From positions 94,395 to 158,394 of the forward strand of contig NZ_MEIO01000026.1 of assembly GCF_002777745.1 (NCBI RefSeq): DNA of 64,000 bases. Reading direction: 5' to 3'. The position numbers and the translations under genes are program-made. The stretch comes from Snodgrassella alvi. GTDB taxonomy: Bacteria; Pseudomonadota; Gammaproteobacteria; Burkholderiales; Neisseriaceae. The notes beneath the pieces were generated by a model. The model searched no databases. It saw nothing but the letters and a program-made list of their open reading frames with translations, and was not told where the DNA came from. Of this stretch, positions 16,710 to 27,579 are shown in pieces (positions within the stretch are counted from its first letter, which is position 1; every line of letters begins with the position of its first letter).

Positions 16710-18757
16710 TATTTATCTCGCAAGCCAAACTGGGAACGATAGGCGCGCAATAACGGAGGCAAAGCAGCTTGATTATGTTCATCATGCAACTGAGCATCCA
16801 TCATGGCATTATTGGATAAATCATTTACAGGTAGATCTGATACATTGGTTGCTTGACTAGCGCTAGGCAGATTTTTTAATTTCAACAGATAAAAATCAGC
16901 CAATTGCCGAGCAAGTGGTGCAGCTGTAGCGCCCCAGCCATTGTTTTCGAGAATAACAGCAATAGCAATTTGTGGCTTATCAGCCGGTGCGAAAGCGATA
17001 AACCAAGCATGATCCCTTAACTGCATTTTGAGCGCAGCAGCATTATAACGGGCACCCTGTTTAATTTGCACAACCTGTGCTGTACCGGTTTTACCACCCA
17101 TGGTATAGCTCAGACCTGAACCGATAGCCGCGGCAGTACCGCCCGGTTTTAAAACTTTTTGCATTGCGTCCTTAACATACTCAAAATTACTACGCTTAAA
17201 TGGCACTGTTCGAACTGGCTGCGGGTCAATTAAGGTCATTTTTTGAGAATTATGGTCGAGTAAAGCTTGTACCAGATGAGGACGATAAACTATGCCATCA
17301 TTGCTCAAAATTGCTGTAGCAAAAGCTATCTGTAAAGGAGTGTAGGCATTATAGCCCTGTCCAATAGCCATACTGACACTGTCCGCCGGCTGCCATACCC
17401 GCGCCTGAGGCTTATTACGTGCAAATCTTTTTTCTTTCCATGCTCGTGTGGGTAATACTCCTGCATATTCATGAGTAATATCGATACCGGTCTGTTTACC
17501 CAGATTAAACTGAGCTAAATAAGGCGACATACGATCCACACCCATTTCATAACCCAGACGGTAAAAAAATGTATCCGATGAAACTTGAATGGCCTTGCTT
17601 AGATTGGCCGAACCATGTCCGCTACGAGCTGCATCGCGAAACTGATGAGTGGAGCCGGGAATACTCCAGACACCTGGCGCGGGCAGAACTGTATTTTGAC
17701 CAAGCTTGCCGCTTTCGAGCGCAGCCATCGCCAAAAATGGTTTAAAAGTCGAACCGGGCGGATACATCCCCTGAGTAGCACGATTCAATAAGGGATGACG
17801 CCAGTCTTCATTCAGGCTTTTCCAGGTATCCGTATCAATCCCATCAATAAACAGATTTGGGTTATAACTTGGTTTAGACACCATGGCCAGTATTGCACCC
17901 GTTTGCGGGTTAATAGCTACCAGAGCGCCCCGTTTATTACTCATCAGGCGATCTGCTTCTTTCTGTACACGGATATCTAGCCCTAAGCGAAGTGTTTGCC
18001 CAGGAATTGCCGGAACTGTTTTAATTGTACGGACAATATGCCCCTGAGCATCCTTTTCAACTTCACGATAGCCGGGAACGCCATGCAGTTGACGTTCATA
18101 ATATTCTTCCAGTCCCATTTTGCCGATATGCGTGCTACCACGATATAGCGAAGTTAGATTAGCCTTATCAAGAGCAGTCATATCACGGTCACTGATACGA
18201 CCGATATATCCCACTATGTGTGCCAATAATTCCCCATACGGGTAATCTCGAAATGTTCGTGCATTAATCTCCACACCCGGAAAATGATACAGTTCAGCGG
18301 CGAGCCGACTGGCTTCCTCCATAGTCAACTTGAGCTTTAAGGGGACTTTGTCATAGGAACGATAGTCAGCACGAAATTTTTTAAAACGTTTCAGATCACC
18401 AGGTGTAATGTCAACATATTCGCGCAATGCATTAATTGTGTCTTCAAGCTTGCCAGGTACTTGATTTGGTGTAATTTCTAACGAATAAGCTGGGTAATTG
18501 TGTGCCAGTACCACCCCATTAACGTCAACTATTTCACCGCGTATAGGGGGAGTAGGTATCAGCGAAATGCGATTATTGGTAGCAGCAATAACATAGTCGT
18601 CATATTTAATTACCTGCAGATACACAAAGCGTGCAATTAGCATGCAGAAACAGACGATAATTAATATAAAAGCAACCGCAATCCTCAATCCTAAATCACC
18701 ATAATGTGCAGGTTTGGATGGGCGTTTTTTTTTGGTTCGGAATTGCAGTGCTTTCAT
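16709..18757 (-). CDS. mrdA: Penicillin-binding protein 2 (transpeptidase)
   Basis: A 682-residue class B PBP with one N-terminal membrane segment (about 25-48), a dimerisation domain and a transpeptidase domain. Active-site motifs: PPGSTFKPFLAM (Ser-x-x-Lys, about residue 335), SSDTFFYRLG (SxD in place of SxN, usual for PBP2) and GGKTGTAQVVQ (Lys-Thr-Gly). It is the RodA partner in the elongasome. Its start overlaps the mreD stop by four bases. The C-terminal ~40 residues are a polar tail. Confidence 0.93.
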   Translation of the reverse strand: MKALQFRTKKKRPSKPAHYGDLGLRIAVAFILIIVCFCMLIARFVYLQVIKYDDYVIAATNNRISLIPTPPIRGEIVDVNGVVLAHNYPAYSLEITPNQVPGKLEDTINALREYVDITPGDLKRFKKFRADYRSYDKVPLKLKLTMEEASRLAAELYHFPGVEINARTFRDYPYGELLAHIVGYIGRISDRDMTALDKANLTSLYRGSTHIGKMGLEEYYERQLHGVPGYREVEKDAQGHIVRTIKTVPAIPGQTLRLGLDIRVQKEADRLMSNKRGALVAINPQTGAILAMVSKPSYNPNLFIDGIDTDTWKSLNEDWRHPLLNRATQGMYPPGSTFKPFLAMAALESGKLGQNTVLPAPGVWSIPGSTHQFRDAARSGHGSANLSKAIQVSSDTFFYRLGYEMGVDRMSPYLAQFNLGKQTGIDITHEYAGVLPTRAWKEKRFARNKPQARVWQPADSVSMAIGQGYNAYTPLQIAFATAILSNDGIVYRPHLVQALLDHNSQKMTLIDPQPVRTVPFKRSNFEYVKDAMQKVLKPGGTAAAIGSGLSYTMGGKTGTAQVVQIKQGARYNAAALKMQLRDHAWFIAFAPADKPQIAIAVILENNGWGATAAPLARQLADFYLLKLKNLPSASQATNVSDLPVNDLSNNAMMDAQLHDEHNQAALPPLLRAYRSQFGLRDK

Positions 18758-19251
18758 AGACGTCTGGAGTAGGCGAGATAAAGCATGAATTTAGATAAAA
18801 GAGGCCAGAGCAGAGCACTGATAAATGGAGAAACAAACAGATTCCAACCAGTGAACTGATGAGTAGAGAAGAAGTGTACAATCACTAAAATCAATGTCAT
18901 CAGCATTAGGCAGCCAAAAATAGTCAGAGCCTGAAGTCCATAGGAATAACCAAGTATCTGATGCCGGTTTTGCTCAACCAGATACACTGCTGCCATTATA
19001 CCAAGCGCATGTTGGCCAAAGGGAGTCCCCAAGCCAACATCCATGATCAGACCAAGTATAAAAGCCATACCGATACCAATGTATTTCGGCCGGTGCATAC
19101 TCCAGTACAGAGTCATCATAGCAGTGCAGGCTGGCAACCAGCCATCCAGCGGTTGAGGAAAAGGAATCAGGTCGAGAAATAAAGCAGTCACCAGACTCAA
19201 AACAATAAGCCGTTTTCGGGTATGACGGTGCAGGCTGTCAACTTCATTCAT
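18754..19251 (-). CDS. mreD: Rod-shape-determining protein MreD
   Basis: A small inner-membrane protein of 165 residues with five or so hydrophobic segments and the family stretch PDWLPACTAMM-like (LDGWLPACTAMMTLYWSMHR), then FILGLIMDVGLGTPFGQHAL. It belongs to the MreBCD morphogenetic complex. Overlaps mreC by eight bases and mrdA by four. Confidence 0.9.
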   Translation of the reverse strand: MNEVDSLHRHTRKRLIVLSLVTALFLDLIPFPQPLDGWLPACTAMMTLYWSMHRPKYIGIGMAFILGLIMDVGLGTPFGQHALGIMAAVYLVEQNRHQILGYSYGLQALTIFGCLMLMTLILVIVHFFSTHQFTGWNLFVSPFISALLWPLLSKFMLYLAYSRRL

Positions 19252-20134
19252 GATTGGCAGAGGATCGGTTAGTAACTGCTACATCAGCAGAATAATGAGC
19301 AGTCTGCCCATGTTTTTGTGGAATAACCAGAACAAAATTACTATTGTGCAACTGCGCAATAGGTTCAACCTGTGCACGATAATAAGGCGAACCATTCCCA
19401 CTTTGTGCTTGTTTTACAATAGCAATAGGTATTCCAGCTGGATAAATACTATCCATTCCTGAAGTAACCAGTAAATCGTTACGCAACAGACTTGCATTGG
19501 CCGGGAAATAGCGCAGATCCAGACTGCCTGAACGACCATAAACCAATGTCCGTACTCCTGTTCGCATTACCATCGCCGGAATAACGGTATTGCTACTGGT
19601 TATCAACGTTACTTCAGAACTTAATGGCTGAACAGATGTAATTTGACCAACCAGGCCATGTTCATCACTCACTGCGTCGCCTTGGCGAATCTGATGATGG
19701 CTGCCTTTATCAATAACAAAGCGGTCAGCCAGTGGATTGGAATCATTAGAAATAATCTGTGCCACCTGTGCCTGCGGCAGTGCTGCTTTCTGAAGCTGAG
19801 TCAGATGATCTAAACTAACCACAGATTTTAACTGTACTTCCATCTGGCTGATCTGCAATTTTAGCTGCGCATTCTGAGTCTTTAACATTTTGTTTTCATT
19901 ACTCAGATGTTGCTGGCTCTCAAAAAAAACCATGCCATTAGAAACAGCATTAACTGGTTGCAGTGCCAGCCATTGCAAAGGATATAAGGCCGTACCGATA
20001 TAATTGCGGCTAATTTTAACCACATCATAACGATTATCAAGCAACAGCAATGCTACCGCAACCAGTGACAAAACAACAAGTTTACTGGTACTGCGCAGGC
20101 CATTGTGAACAAAATTAAGTGAAGGCTCTGCCAT
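19244..20134 (-). CDS. mreC: Rod-shape-determining protein MreC
   Basis: A 296-residue bitopic protein: N-terminal cytoplasmic tail, a membrane span at about 17-35, a coiled coil (LSNENKMLKTQNAQLKLQ, about 75-110) and two beta-domains carrying the family stretch VISNDSNPLADRFVIDKGS and HGLVGQITSVQPLSSEVTLI. It bridges MreB filaments and periplasmic synthases including PBP2. Downstream of mreB by about 30 bases and overlapping mreD. Confidence 0.92.
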   Translation of the reverse strand: MAEPSLNFVHNGLRSTSKLVVLSLVAVALLLLDNRYDVVKISRNYIGTALYPLQWLALQPVNAVSNGMVFFESQQHLSNENKMLKTQNAQLKLQISQMEVQLKSVVSLDHLTQLQKAALPQAQVAQIISNDSNPLADRFVIDKGSHHQIRQGDAVSDEHGLVGQITSVQPLSSEVTLITSSNTVIPAMVMRTGVRTLVYGRSGSLDLRYFPANASLLRNDLLVTSGMDSIYPAGIPIAIVKQAQSGNGSPYYRAQVEPIAQLHNSNFVLVIPQKHGQTAHYSADVAVTNRSSANHE

Positions 20135-20165
20135 TATTAATTACGTTAAACAAACATTACAGCGT

Positions 20166-21212
<1,047 letters not shown>

Positions 21213-21227
21213 CTAATGAACTTTAAA

Positions 21228-21233
21228 ATTATA
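21228..21233 (-). promoter_or_regulatory. Putative -10 of the mreB operon
   Basis: On the minus strand TATAAT lies 25-30 bases before the mreB ATG. A TTTTGCCAT stretch is nearby but no -35 has correct spacing, so this is a partial promoter call. Confidence 0.4.
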
Positions 21234-21393
21234 AGTATGGCAAAAGCTATTGTGCGACACATTAACTAAAGCAAATCAATGCGCCAAAGAATAGGGTTTT
21301 CGGTTATAATCGACACTATGTAATAACCGAATCAGAACGCGCAATGATACCGCAGTTTGCCCGTTTTGCTAAATCAAATTTAAGGATTTTTTG

Positions 21394-21681
21394 ATGGCTT
21401 TAACATTAAGTGATGTAGATAAGCTTGCACGCCTCTCTCGCTTGAGGCTTTCAGAAACAGAGCGAAATAACATGTTGGCAGAACTTAATCATGTATTCGA
21501 TCTGGTCGAAAAAATGCAGGAAGTCAACACAGACGGGATTGAGCCGATGGCACACCCGCATGAACTGGCACTACGCTTACGCGATGACAGCGTTACTGAA
21601 AAAGATGAACACTACGCATTACAATCCTGCGCTCCTCTGGTAGACAAGGATATGTATCTCGTACCCAAAGTTATTGAATAG
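21394..21681 (+). CDS. gatC: Asp/Glu-tRNA amidotransferase subunit C
   Basis: A 95-residue protein that stabilises the GatAB amidotransferase. Family features: DVDKLARLSRLRLSETE at the N-terminus, NHVFDLVEKMQEVNTDG in the middle and a C-terminal YLVPKVIE. The ATG at 21394 has AAGGA eight bases upstream. A TATAAT at 21305-21310 may be the -10 of its promoter. First gene of gatC-gatA-gatB. Confidence 0.92.
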   Translation: MALTLSDVDKLARLSRLRLSETERNNMLAELNHVFDLVEKMQEVNTDGIEPMAHPHELALRLRDDSVTEKDEHYALQSCAPLVDKDMYLVPKVIE

Positions 21682-21775
21682 GTACATATTTCACCACAGC
21701 AATCTTAATTTTATTTCGTTTGAATTTATTGCAGGCAACCTCAAGTAAGTGTTACCTGAAAGCTATAAAACCATT

Positions 21776-23233
21776 ATGCCAAAAAATTATACATTAAAAC
21801 AGTGCAGTGATTTACTGCAATCAAAACAGGCATCGGCCATCGAATTGGCGCAGGAATATCTGGCTGTAATTGAAGAGGACAATGCCGGCCTGAATGCCTA
21901 TGTAACATTGGATAAAGAACGCACCCTTGCAGAAGCCAGAGCTGCTGATGTACTTTTGGAACAAGGTTCAGCTACAGCATTAACAGGAGTGCCCATAGCT
22001 TATAAGGATATCTTCTGCCAGCAGGGTTGGCGCAGTGCCTGTTCAAGCAAAATGCTCGATAATTTTATTGCCCCCTATACGGCTACTGTAGTGCAGAATT
22101 TACTTGATGCAGGTATGGTTACTCTTGGACGAACCAATATGGATGAATTTGCCATGGGTTCGACTACTGAATCATCTCACTATGGCATCACCCGTAATCC
22201 ATGGCAGCATGAACACGTGCCAGGCGGTTCCTCTGGTGGTTCAGCTGCAGTTATTGCTGCACGTCTTGCACCGGCTGCACTCGGTTCCGATACCGGTGGT
22301 TCCATCCGTCAGCCAGCTTCACACTGCGGTATCACTGGTCTGAAGCCAACTTATGGTGTAGTTAGTCGTTTTGGTATGATAGCTTATGCCTCCAGCTTTG
22401 ATCAGGCCGGGCCAATGGCACAGACAGCTGAAGACTGCGCACTATTACTCAATAGTATGGCTGGTTTTGATGAACGTGATTCCACGAGTATTGAGCGCGA
22501 TAAAGAAGACTATACCCGGGATTTAAACCATCCGTTACACGGTCTGAAAGTAGGATTGCCACGTGAATTTTTTGGTGAAGGGCTAGATAATCAGGTACAT
22601 ACATCTATCAATAATGTTATAGAAGTACTAAAAAAACAGGGTGCTGAAATTATAGATGTTACTTTGCCACATACCGAATTATCCATTCCCGCCTATTATG
22701 TCCTTGCTTCAGCTGAAGCAAGTACCAATCTATCACGCTATGATGGTGTCCGCTATGGCCACCGTGCGGCAAAATTTAGCAATCTGGAAGAAATGTACAG
22801 TAACAGTCGTGCAGAAGGATTTGGCGATGAGGTAAAACGCCGAATCATGATAGGTACTTACGTTCTGTCACATGGTTACTATGATGCCTATTATCTGAAA
22901 GCACAAAAATTACGTCGGATAGTAGCAAATGACTTTCAGGCTGCACTAAAACAGTGCGATATTATCCTAGCACCAGTTGCACCTACTGCAGCACCTGCAT
23001 TAGCAAGCCATAATAGTGATCCAGTGCAAATGTATCTATCTGATATCTACACGGTTTCACTTAATTTGGCTGGCCTGCCTGGCATAGCATTACCAGCAGG
23101 TTTTACTACTGATGGACTGCCAGTAGGCGTTCAGCTCATTGGTAACTATTTCGCAGAAAGCCGTCTGCTTGGTATTGCGCATCAGATTCAGCAACATAGT
23201 GACTGGCATACCAGAACACCATTTGCACAATAA
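21776..23233 (+). CDS. gatA: Asp/Glu-tRNA amidotransferase subunit A
   Basis: Amidase-signature enzyme of about 485 residues that releases ammonia from glutamine for transamidation of Glu-tRNA(Gln) or Asp-tRNA(Asn). The Ser-cisSer-Lys triad is intact: Lys in [12 protein letters not shown] (about residue 76), cis-Ser in [13 protein letters not shown] (about 151) and the nucleophile in [13 protein letters not shown] (about 175). ATG at 21776 chosen by comparison with other GatA N-termini ([10 protein letters not shown]); a GTG at 21749 would add nine residues. Codons and length are normal. Confidence 0.94.
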   Translation: MPKNYTLKQCSDLLQSKQASAIELAQEYLAVIEEDNAGLNAYVTLDKERTLAEARAADVLLEQGSATALTGVPIAYKDIFCQQGWRSACSSKMLDNFIAPYTATVVQNLLDAGMVTLGRTNMDEFAMGSTTESSHYGITRNPWQHEHVPGGSSGGSAAVIAARLAPAALGSDTGGSIRQPASHCGITGLKPTYGVVSRFGMIAYASSFDQAGPMAQTAEDCALLLNSMAGFDERDSTSIERDKEDYTRDLNHPLHGLKVGLPREFFGEGLDNQVHTSINNVIEVLKKQGAEIIDVTLPHTELSIPAYYVLASAEASTNLSRYDGVRYGHRAAKFSNLEEMYSNSRAEGFGDEVKRRIMIGTYVLSHGYYDAYYLKAQKLRRIVANDFQAALKQCDIILAPVAPTAAPALASHNSDPVQMYLSDIYTVSLNLAGLPGIALPAGFTTDGLPVGVQLIGNYFAESRLLGIAHQIQQHSDWHTRTPFAQ

Positions 23234-23263
23234 CTGCCAGTATACGAATTGAAAGAAGATAGA

Positions 23264-24691
23264 ATGAATTGGGAAACTGTAATCGGTCTGGAAATCCACG
23301 TTCAGTTAAATACACATTCAAAAATTTTTAGTGGTTCATCAACTGCATTTGGTGCAGCTCCTAATGCTCAGGCCAATGTCGTGGATTGTGCCTTGCCCGG
23401 TGCCTTACCAGTAATGAATCGTGAGGTGGTTAATAAAGCCATAAAACTTGGGCTGGCATTAGGTGCCACAATAAACCGGAAAAATATTTTTGACCGTAAA
23501 AACTACTTTTATCCAGATTTGCCCAAAGGGTATCAAATCAGCCAGCTGGATTTACCTATTGTAGAGCACGGCCAGCTGGAGATTGTAGTAGGTGATGTAG
23601 TAAAAACCATTAACGTTACCAGAGCACACATGGAAGAAGATGCCGGAAAATCTATCCATGATGAATTTGAACACTATACTGGTATCGACTTAAACCGTGC
23701 TGGTACACCCTTACTGGAGGTAGTATCCGAACCGGAAATGCGTTCAGCAGCTGAGGCTGTTGCATACGCCAGAGCCATGCATAGCCTAGTAACATGGCTG
23801 GATATTTGTGACGGCAATATGGCTGAAGGGTCTTTCCGTATTGATGCCAATGTTTCGGTACGACCAAAAGGGCAGGCTGAATTCGGTACTCGTTGTGAAA
23901 TTAAAAATCTGAATTCATTCCGATTTTTGGAACAGGCGATTAATTATGAAGTTGAGCGTCAAGTTGAACTGATTGAGGATGGCGGCAAAGTTATCCAGCA
24001 AACACGCCTCTTTGATCCAAATAAAGGTGAAACTCGTGCCATGCGCAGCAAAGAAGACGCACATGATTACCGGTACTTTCCTGACCCTGATTTACTGCCA
24101 GTGATGATTACGGATGTTATGCTGGATGCAGCCAAAGCAGCAATGCCGGAACTACCAAAAGAAATGGCTTCCCGATTTATCGAACAGTATGGTATTTCTG
24201 ACTATGATGCGCGTTTACTCACTAGTAATCATATACAGGCCAACTGGTTTGAACAGGCAGCGAAACTAAGTGGGCACGGCAAGCTGGTAGCCAACTGGAT
24301 GCTGGGAGAACTTGCCGCCGCACTAAATAAAGCAGGTATAGATATCTCAGCTAGTCCGATCAGTGTTGAACGTCTGGCCAACTTAGTAAGCCGGATTGCA
24401 GATAACACCTTAAGTAACAAACTGGCTAAACAGGTATTTGAAACCATGTGGGATAGTGATCTTACTGCAGATGCTATTATTGAACGTGATGGTCTGAAAC
24501 AGATGACAGACACTGGGGAAATTGAGAAAATCATTAATGAAGTACTCGCCAATAACCAGAAATCTGTAGAAGAATTCAAATCGGGTAAGGAAAAAGCATT
24601 TAATGCATTAGTTGGACAAGTCATGAAAGCCTCACGTGGTAAAGCCAATCCACAACAGGTTCAGTCTTTACTGCGCAGCAAACTTGCATAG
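23264..24691 (+). CDS. gatB: Asp/Glu-tRNA amidotransferase subunit B
   Basis: About 475 residues; the kinase-like subunit that phosphorylates the misacylated tRNA and binds it through its C-terminal tail domain. Seen: [20 protein letters not shown] at the start, then [24 protein letters not shown] [46 protein letters not shown] and the YqeY-like C-terminal domain ending [11 protein letters not shown]. Start at the ATG at 23264 with GAAAGAAG upstream; TTG at 23249 rejected. Confidence 0.95.
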   Translation: MNWETVIGLEIHVQLNTHSKIFSGSSTAFGAAPNAQANVVDCALPGALPVMNREVVNKAIKLGLALGATINRKNIFDRKNYFYPDLPKGYQISQLDLPIVEHGQLEIVVGDVVKTINVTRAHMEEDAGKSIHDEFEHYTGIDLNRAGTPLLEVVSEPEMRSAAEAVAYARAMHSLVTWLDICDGNMAEGSFRIDANVSVRPKGQAEFGTRCEIKNLNSFRFLEQAINYEVERQVELIEDGGKVIQQTRLFDPNKGETRAMRSKEDAHDYRYFPDPDLLPVMITDVMLDAAKAAMPELPKEMASRFIEQYGISDYDARLLTSNHIQANWFEQAAKLSGHGKLVANWMLGELAAALNKAGIDISASPISVERLANLVSRIADNTLSNKLAKQVFETMWDSDLTADAIIERDGLKQMTDTGEIEKIINEVLANNQKSVEEFKSGKEKAFNALVGQVMKASRGKANPQQVQSLLRSKLA

Positions 24692-24709
24692 GTATTATAA
24701 GGATTAAAC

Positions 24710-25195
24710 ATGAAAAAATGGCTGGTACTGGCTATCTTATTCGGATTAACTAGCTGTGGCTTCCATCTCAAGGGCACTTCTGCATTTGACACGCCCATGC
24801 CTTATCATAGCTGGAAAGTTGATGGTGGCAGCATGCAACGGGAACTGGAAGCAGTATTGCGGAGACAACCTGATGTTGTCGTAGATACCGAGAAACCAGA
24901 TGTGATAGTTAAAGTCATTTCTGCTACTCAGGATTCGTCTACATCAGCAATGGATTTATCCGGAGGAACCAGCGAATACTTGCTGTCACTAAACGTTAGT
25001 GTACAGGTCTATCGCCATGATCAACCACTAGGAAATCCTATACAAGTAACTGTAAATCGCTATATGGATTATTCTGATCATGAAGTATTGGCCAAAGAAG
25101 ATGAACAGCGCATGATCTGGCGTGATATGCGTACTGATGCTGCCGAACAAATAGTACGCCGCTTGGCTTTTCTGCCTGTAATAACTGACGAATGA
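24710..25195 (+). CDS. lptE: LPS-assembly lipoprotein LptE
   Basis: A 161-residue outer-membrane lipoprotein with lipobox LTSCGFHLKG (Cys about 17), the usual start of mature LptE. It plugs and assembles the LptD translocon for lipopolysaccharide. The holA ATG overlaps its stop (ATGA), the standard lptE-holA pairing. RBS AAGGA precedes the ATG. Confidence 0.88.
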   Translation: MKKWLVLAILFGLTSCGFHLKGTSAFDTPMPYHSWKVDGGSMQRELEAVLRRQPDVVVDTEKPDVIVKVISATQDSSTSAMDLSGGTSEYLLSLNVSVQVYRHDQPLGNPIQVTVNRYMDYSDHEVLAKEDEQRMIWRDMRTDAAEQIVRRLAFLPVITDE

Positions 25196-26175
25196 GTGAC
25201 TTATCCATCCAGCCTTTGGCCGCGGCTTATCTGATTTATGGTGAAGAAGATTTGCTGCGGCTAGAAGCGATAGACAAAATCCGTGAAGCTGCGCGCGAAC
25301 AGCACTATAACGATCGAGAAGTTATTGTTATCGAAACAGGCTTCGACTGGACATCCTTATTGGCTTCGGTACAGTCCGTAGGTCTGTTTGCTGATAAAAA
25401 ATTACTAGAAATACATATACCTTCTGGCAAACCTAGTAAAGAGGGTGCTACAGTACTACATCAGCTAGCAGAACAATTGCCTGAAAGTACCTGCCTGCTT
25501 CTGGTATTACCCAAACTGGAACGCCTGCAAACTCAGAGTAAATGGTTTGCAAGTTGGGTCAAAGTTGCTCAAGTATTGGACGCAAAAGCTGTCAGTCAGA
25601 CAGCTTTACCACAATGGATAAAGAAGCGACTGGCTGAACAGAAATTAGCTATCGAAAATGATGCACTGGCATTATTTGCAGAAAAAGTAGAAGGCAATCT
25701 TTTAGCAGCACGGCAGGAAATTGATAAACTGGCGCTAATCCATCCGGCTGGTCATGTAGTTACCTTAACTGAAGCGCAAGCAGCAGTAGCCAATGTAGCA
25801 CGTTTCGATGTTTTTCAGCTGTCTACAGCATGGATGAGCGGTAATTCCATGCGTATATTGCGTCTGCTTGATGGTCTAGCAGCAGAAGGCAATGAACCAG
25901 TATTATTATTGTGGGTTATCAGCGAGGACATCCGTACCCTGTTACGCTTACTCGCTGCATTAAAACAGGGTAAATCCATCAATGAATTACGCCAAAGTCT
26001 GCGCTTATGGGGTGACAGGCAAACACAAGCACCGCAGGCAGCAAGACGCATCGGAGTAAAACGTTTACTAAGTGCCTTACAGACATGCGCGCGCATAGAC
26101 CGGCAGATTAAAGGCGTAGAAGACGGCGATGCATGGACAGAAATCAAGCACTTATTTTTGTCTCTGGCAGCTTGA
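25192..26175 (+). CDS. holA: DNA polymerase III delta subunit
   Basis: A 327-residue clamp-loader subunit that opens the beta clamp. The N-terminal AAA-like fold starts AAYLIYGEEDLLRLEAIDKI, and the C-terminal collar has DVFQLSTAWMSGNSMRILR and VLLLWVISEDIRTLLRL. It lacks a Walker A motif, as expected for delta. Cotranscribed with lptE. Confidence 0.92.
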   Translation: MSDLSIQPLAAAYLIYGEEDLLRLEAIDKIREAAREQHYNDREVIVIETGFDWTSLLASVQSVGLFADKKLLEIHIPSGKPSKEGATVLHQLAEQLPESTCLLLVLPKLERLQTQSKWFASWVKVAQVLDAKAVSQTALPQWIKKRLAEQKLAIENDALALFAEKVEGNLLAARQEIDKLALIHPAGHVVTLTEAQAAVANVARFDVFQLSTAWMSGNSMRILRLLDGLAAEGNEPVLLLWVISEDIRTLLRLLAALKQGKSINELRQSLRLWGDRQTQAPQAARRIGVKRLLSALQTCARIDRQIKGVEDGDAWTEIKHLFLSLAA

Positions 26176-26221
26176 ACTGCAAGCAGACAACTTCATCATA
26201 TAAGCTATTAATGTGACGAAA

Positions 26222-26656
26222 ATGAAAACAGTTGAAAAAAGCGTTTTAGTGCTACATAGTGCCGAACACATATTCGATTTGGTCAACACAGTAGAAGATT
26301 ATCCAAAATTTTTACCTTGGTGTAATCGCACGGATATCTTAAAACGGGATGAACAATCTCTGGAAGCCGTTTTGCATATGGATTATATGAAAATACGCCA
26401 ATCCTTTGCTACCAGAAATATCAATCAAAGACCCACTCAAATCCAAATGAGTTTACTCAATGGTCCTTTTCGTAAACTGGAAGGTCTCTGGCGATTTACT
26501 CCTATCGATAATCTTGGCTGTAAAATTGATTTCCGTCTGGAGTATGAATTTTCAAATGCTGTGCTTTCAACATTGATTGGACCAGTGTTCAACCACATTG
26601 CCACTACACTAGTAGATGCTTTCATTCAAGAAGCTGACAGGCGCTATGATGACTAA
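26222..26656 (+). CDS. ratA: RatA/COQ10-like START-domain protein
   Basis: About 144 residues of the SRPBCC (START-like) fold. Family stretch: VLHSAEHIFDLVNTVEDYPKF, then LPWCNRTDIL, and a C-terminal STLIGPVFNHIATTLVDAF amphipathic helix. Homologues are related to mitochondrial COQ10, which binds ubiquinone; the E. coli member was described as a toxin (RatA) acting on ribosome association. Which role applies is not decided by sequence. ATG at 26222; GTG at 26213 is also possible. Partner rnfH overlaps its end, the usual ratA-rnfH pair. Confidence 0.85.
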   Translation: MKTVEKSVLVLHSAEHIFDLVNTVEDYPKFLPWCNRTDILKRDEQSLEAVLHMDYMKIRQSFATRNINQRPTQIQMSLLNGPFRKLEGLWRFTPIDNLGCKIDFRLEYEFSNAVLSTLIGPVFNHIATTLVDAFIQEADRRYDD

Positions 26657-26936
26657 GCTAGACATCATTGTAGAGGCAGTTTATGCGACTGCTGAAAAAC
26701 AGTATCTCTGGCAGGGAAAAATCCCTGCTGGAACCTGTGCACGCCAAGCATTATTGCAATCAGAATTGCCTCAACATTTTCCGCAAACTGATTTTCATAC
26801 AGCACCTATAGGTATATTTGGCAAAAAAGTTAAAGATGAATATGTGCTGTGCAATTGGGATCGCATCGAAGTTTATCGACCATTACTTATTGATCCTAAA
26901 GAAAACCGGCGGCGAAGGGCGCAACAGAAAGACTAG
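26646..26936 (+). CDS. rnfH: RnfH-family ubiquitin-like protein
   Basis: A 96-residue beta-grasp protein with the family stretches LDIIVEAVYATAEKQYLWQ and IGIFGKKVKDEYVLCNWDR followed by EVYRPLLIDPKENRRRRA. The molecular role is unclear. Two consecutive ATGs (26646 and 26649) are possible starts, with AGG just upstream; both overlap the end of ratA. A longer in-frame start would run inside ratA and is rejected. Confidence 0.85.
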   Translation: MMTKLDIIVEAVYATAEKQYLWQGKIPAGTCARQALLQSELPQHFPQTDFHTAPIGIFGKKVKDEYVLCNWDRIEVYRPLLIDPKENRRRRAQQKD

Positions 26937-26986
26937 TTTCTTTCTTTTAAACTCATTCAGCTTATTACATACACTGAGGATGATAT

Positions 26987-27562
26987 ATGTCTCATATCCG
27001 GCTCATAGTTGGTCTGGGTAATCCGGGCACAGAATATGAACATACACGACATAACGTAGGTTTCGACTTTATCGACGAACTGGCCAAATTATGGAAAACC
27101 AGCTTAAAAGCAGAAAAGAAATTTTTTGGACAAGTAGCGCGGGTTAATCTGGCTGAAGGTGAAATCTGGTTGCTCAAGCCAACAACATACATGAATAAAT
27201 CAGGCACTGCAGTACAGGCGCTGGCTAAATTTTACAAAATATCACCCGAAGAAATATTAATTATACATGATGAGCTGGATATTCCCTGTGGACAGGTAAG
27301 ATTTAAAAAAGGTGGAAGTAATGGTGGCCATAATGGTTTGAAAGATATTCAGGCCTGGTTAAGTACGCCAGATTTTTATCGGCTGCGATTAGGAATCGGC
27401 CATCCTGGACACCGAAACCTAGTTGTCCATTATGTACTGCATAAGCCTCAAGCACATGAACAGGCATTAATAACAGAAGCCATGCAAAAGTCTGTGGCTA
27501 TCATGCCCTTGCTGCTAAAAGGTGAATATAGCAGTGTACAGCAGCAATTGCATAGCAAATAA
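26987..27562 (+). CDS. pth: Peptidyl-tRNA hydrolase
   Basis: A 191-residue enzyme that recycles tRNA from peptidyl-tRNA released by stalled ribosomes. Catalytic elements: [20 protein letters not shown] (His about residue 23), [10 protein letters not shown] (Asn), [20 protein letters not shown] (Asp about 97) and GGHNGLKDI (Asn). Canonical length; a TGAGGA-like RBS precedes it. Confidence 0.95.
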   Translation: MSHIRLIVGLGNPGTEYEHTRHNVGFDFIDELAKLWKTSLKAEKKFFGQVARVNLAEGEIWLLKPTTYMNKSGTAVQALAKFYKISPEEILIIHDELDIPCGQVRFKKGGSNGGHNGLKDIQAWLSTPDFYRLRLGIGHPGHRNLVVHYVLHKPQAHEQALITEAMQKSVAIMPLLLKGEYSSVQQQLHSK

Positions 27563-27579
27563 ATATGAAAGATCATGTT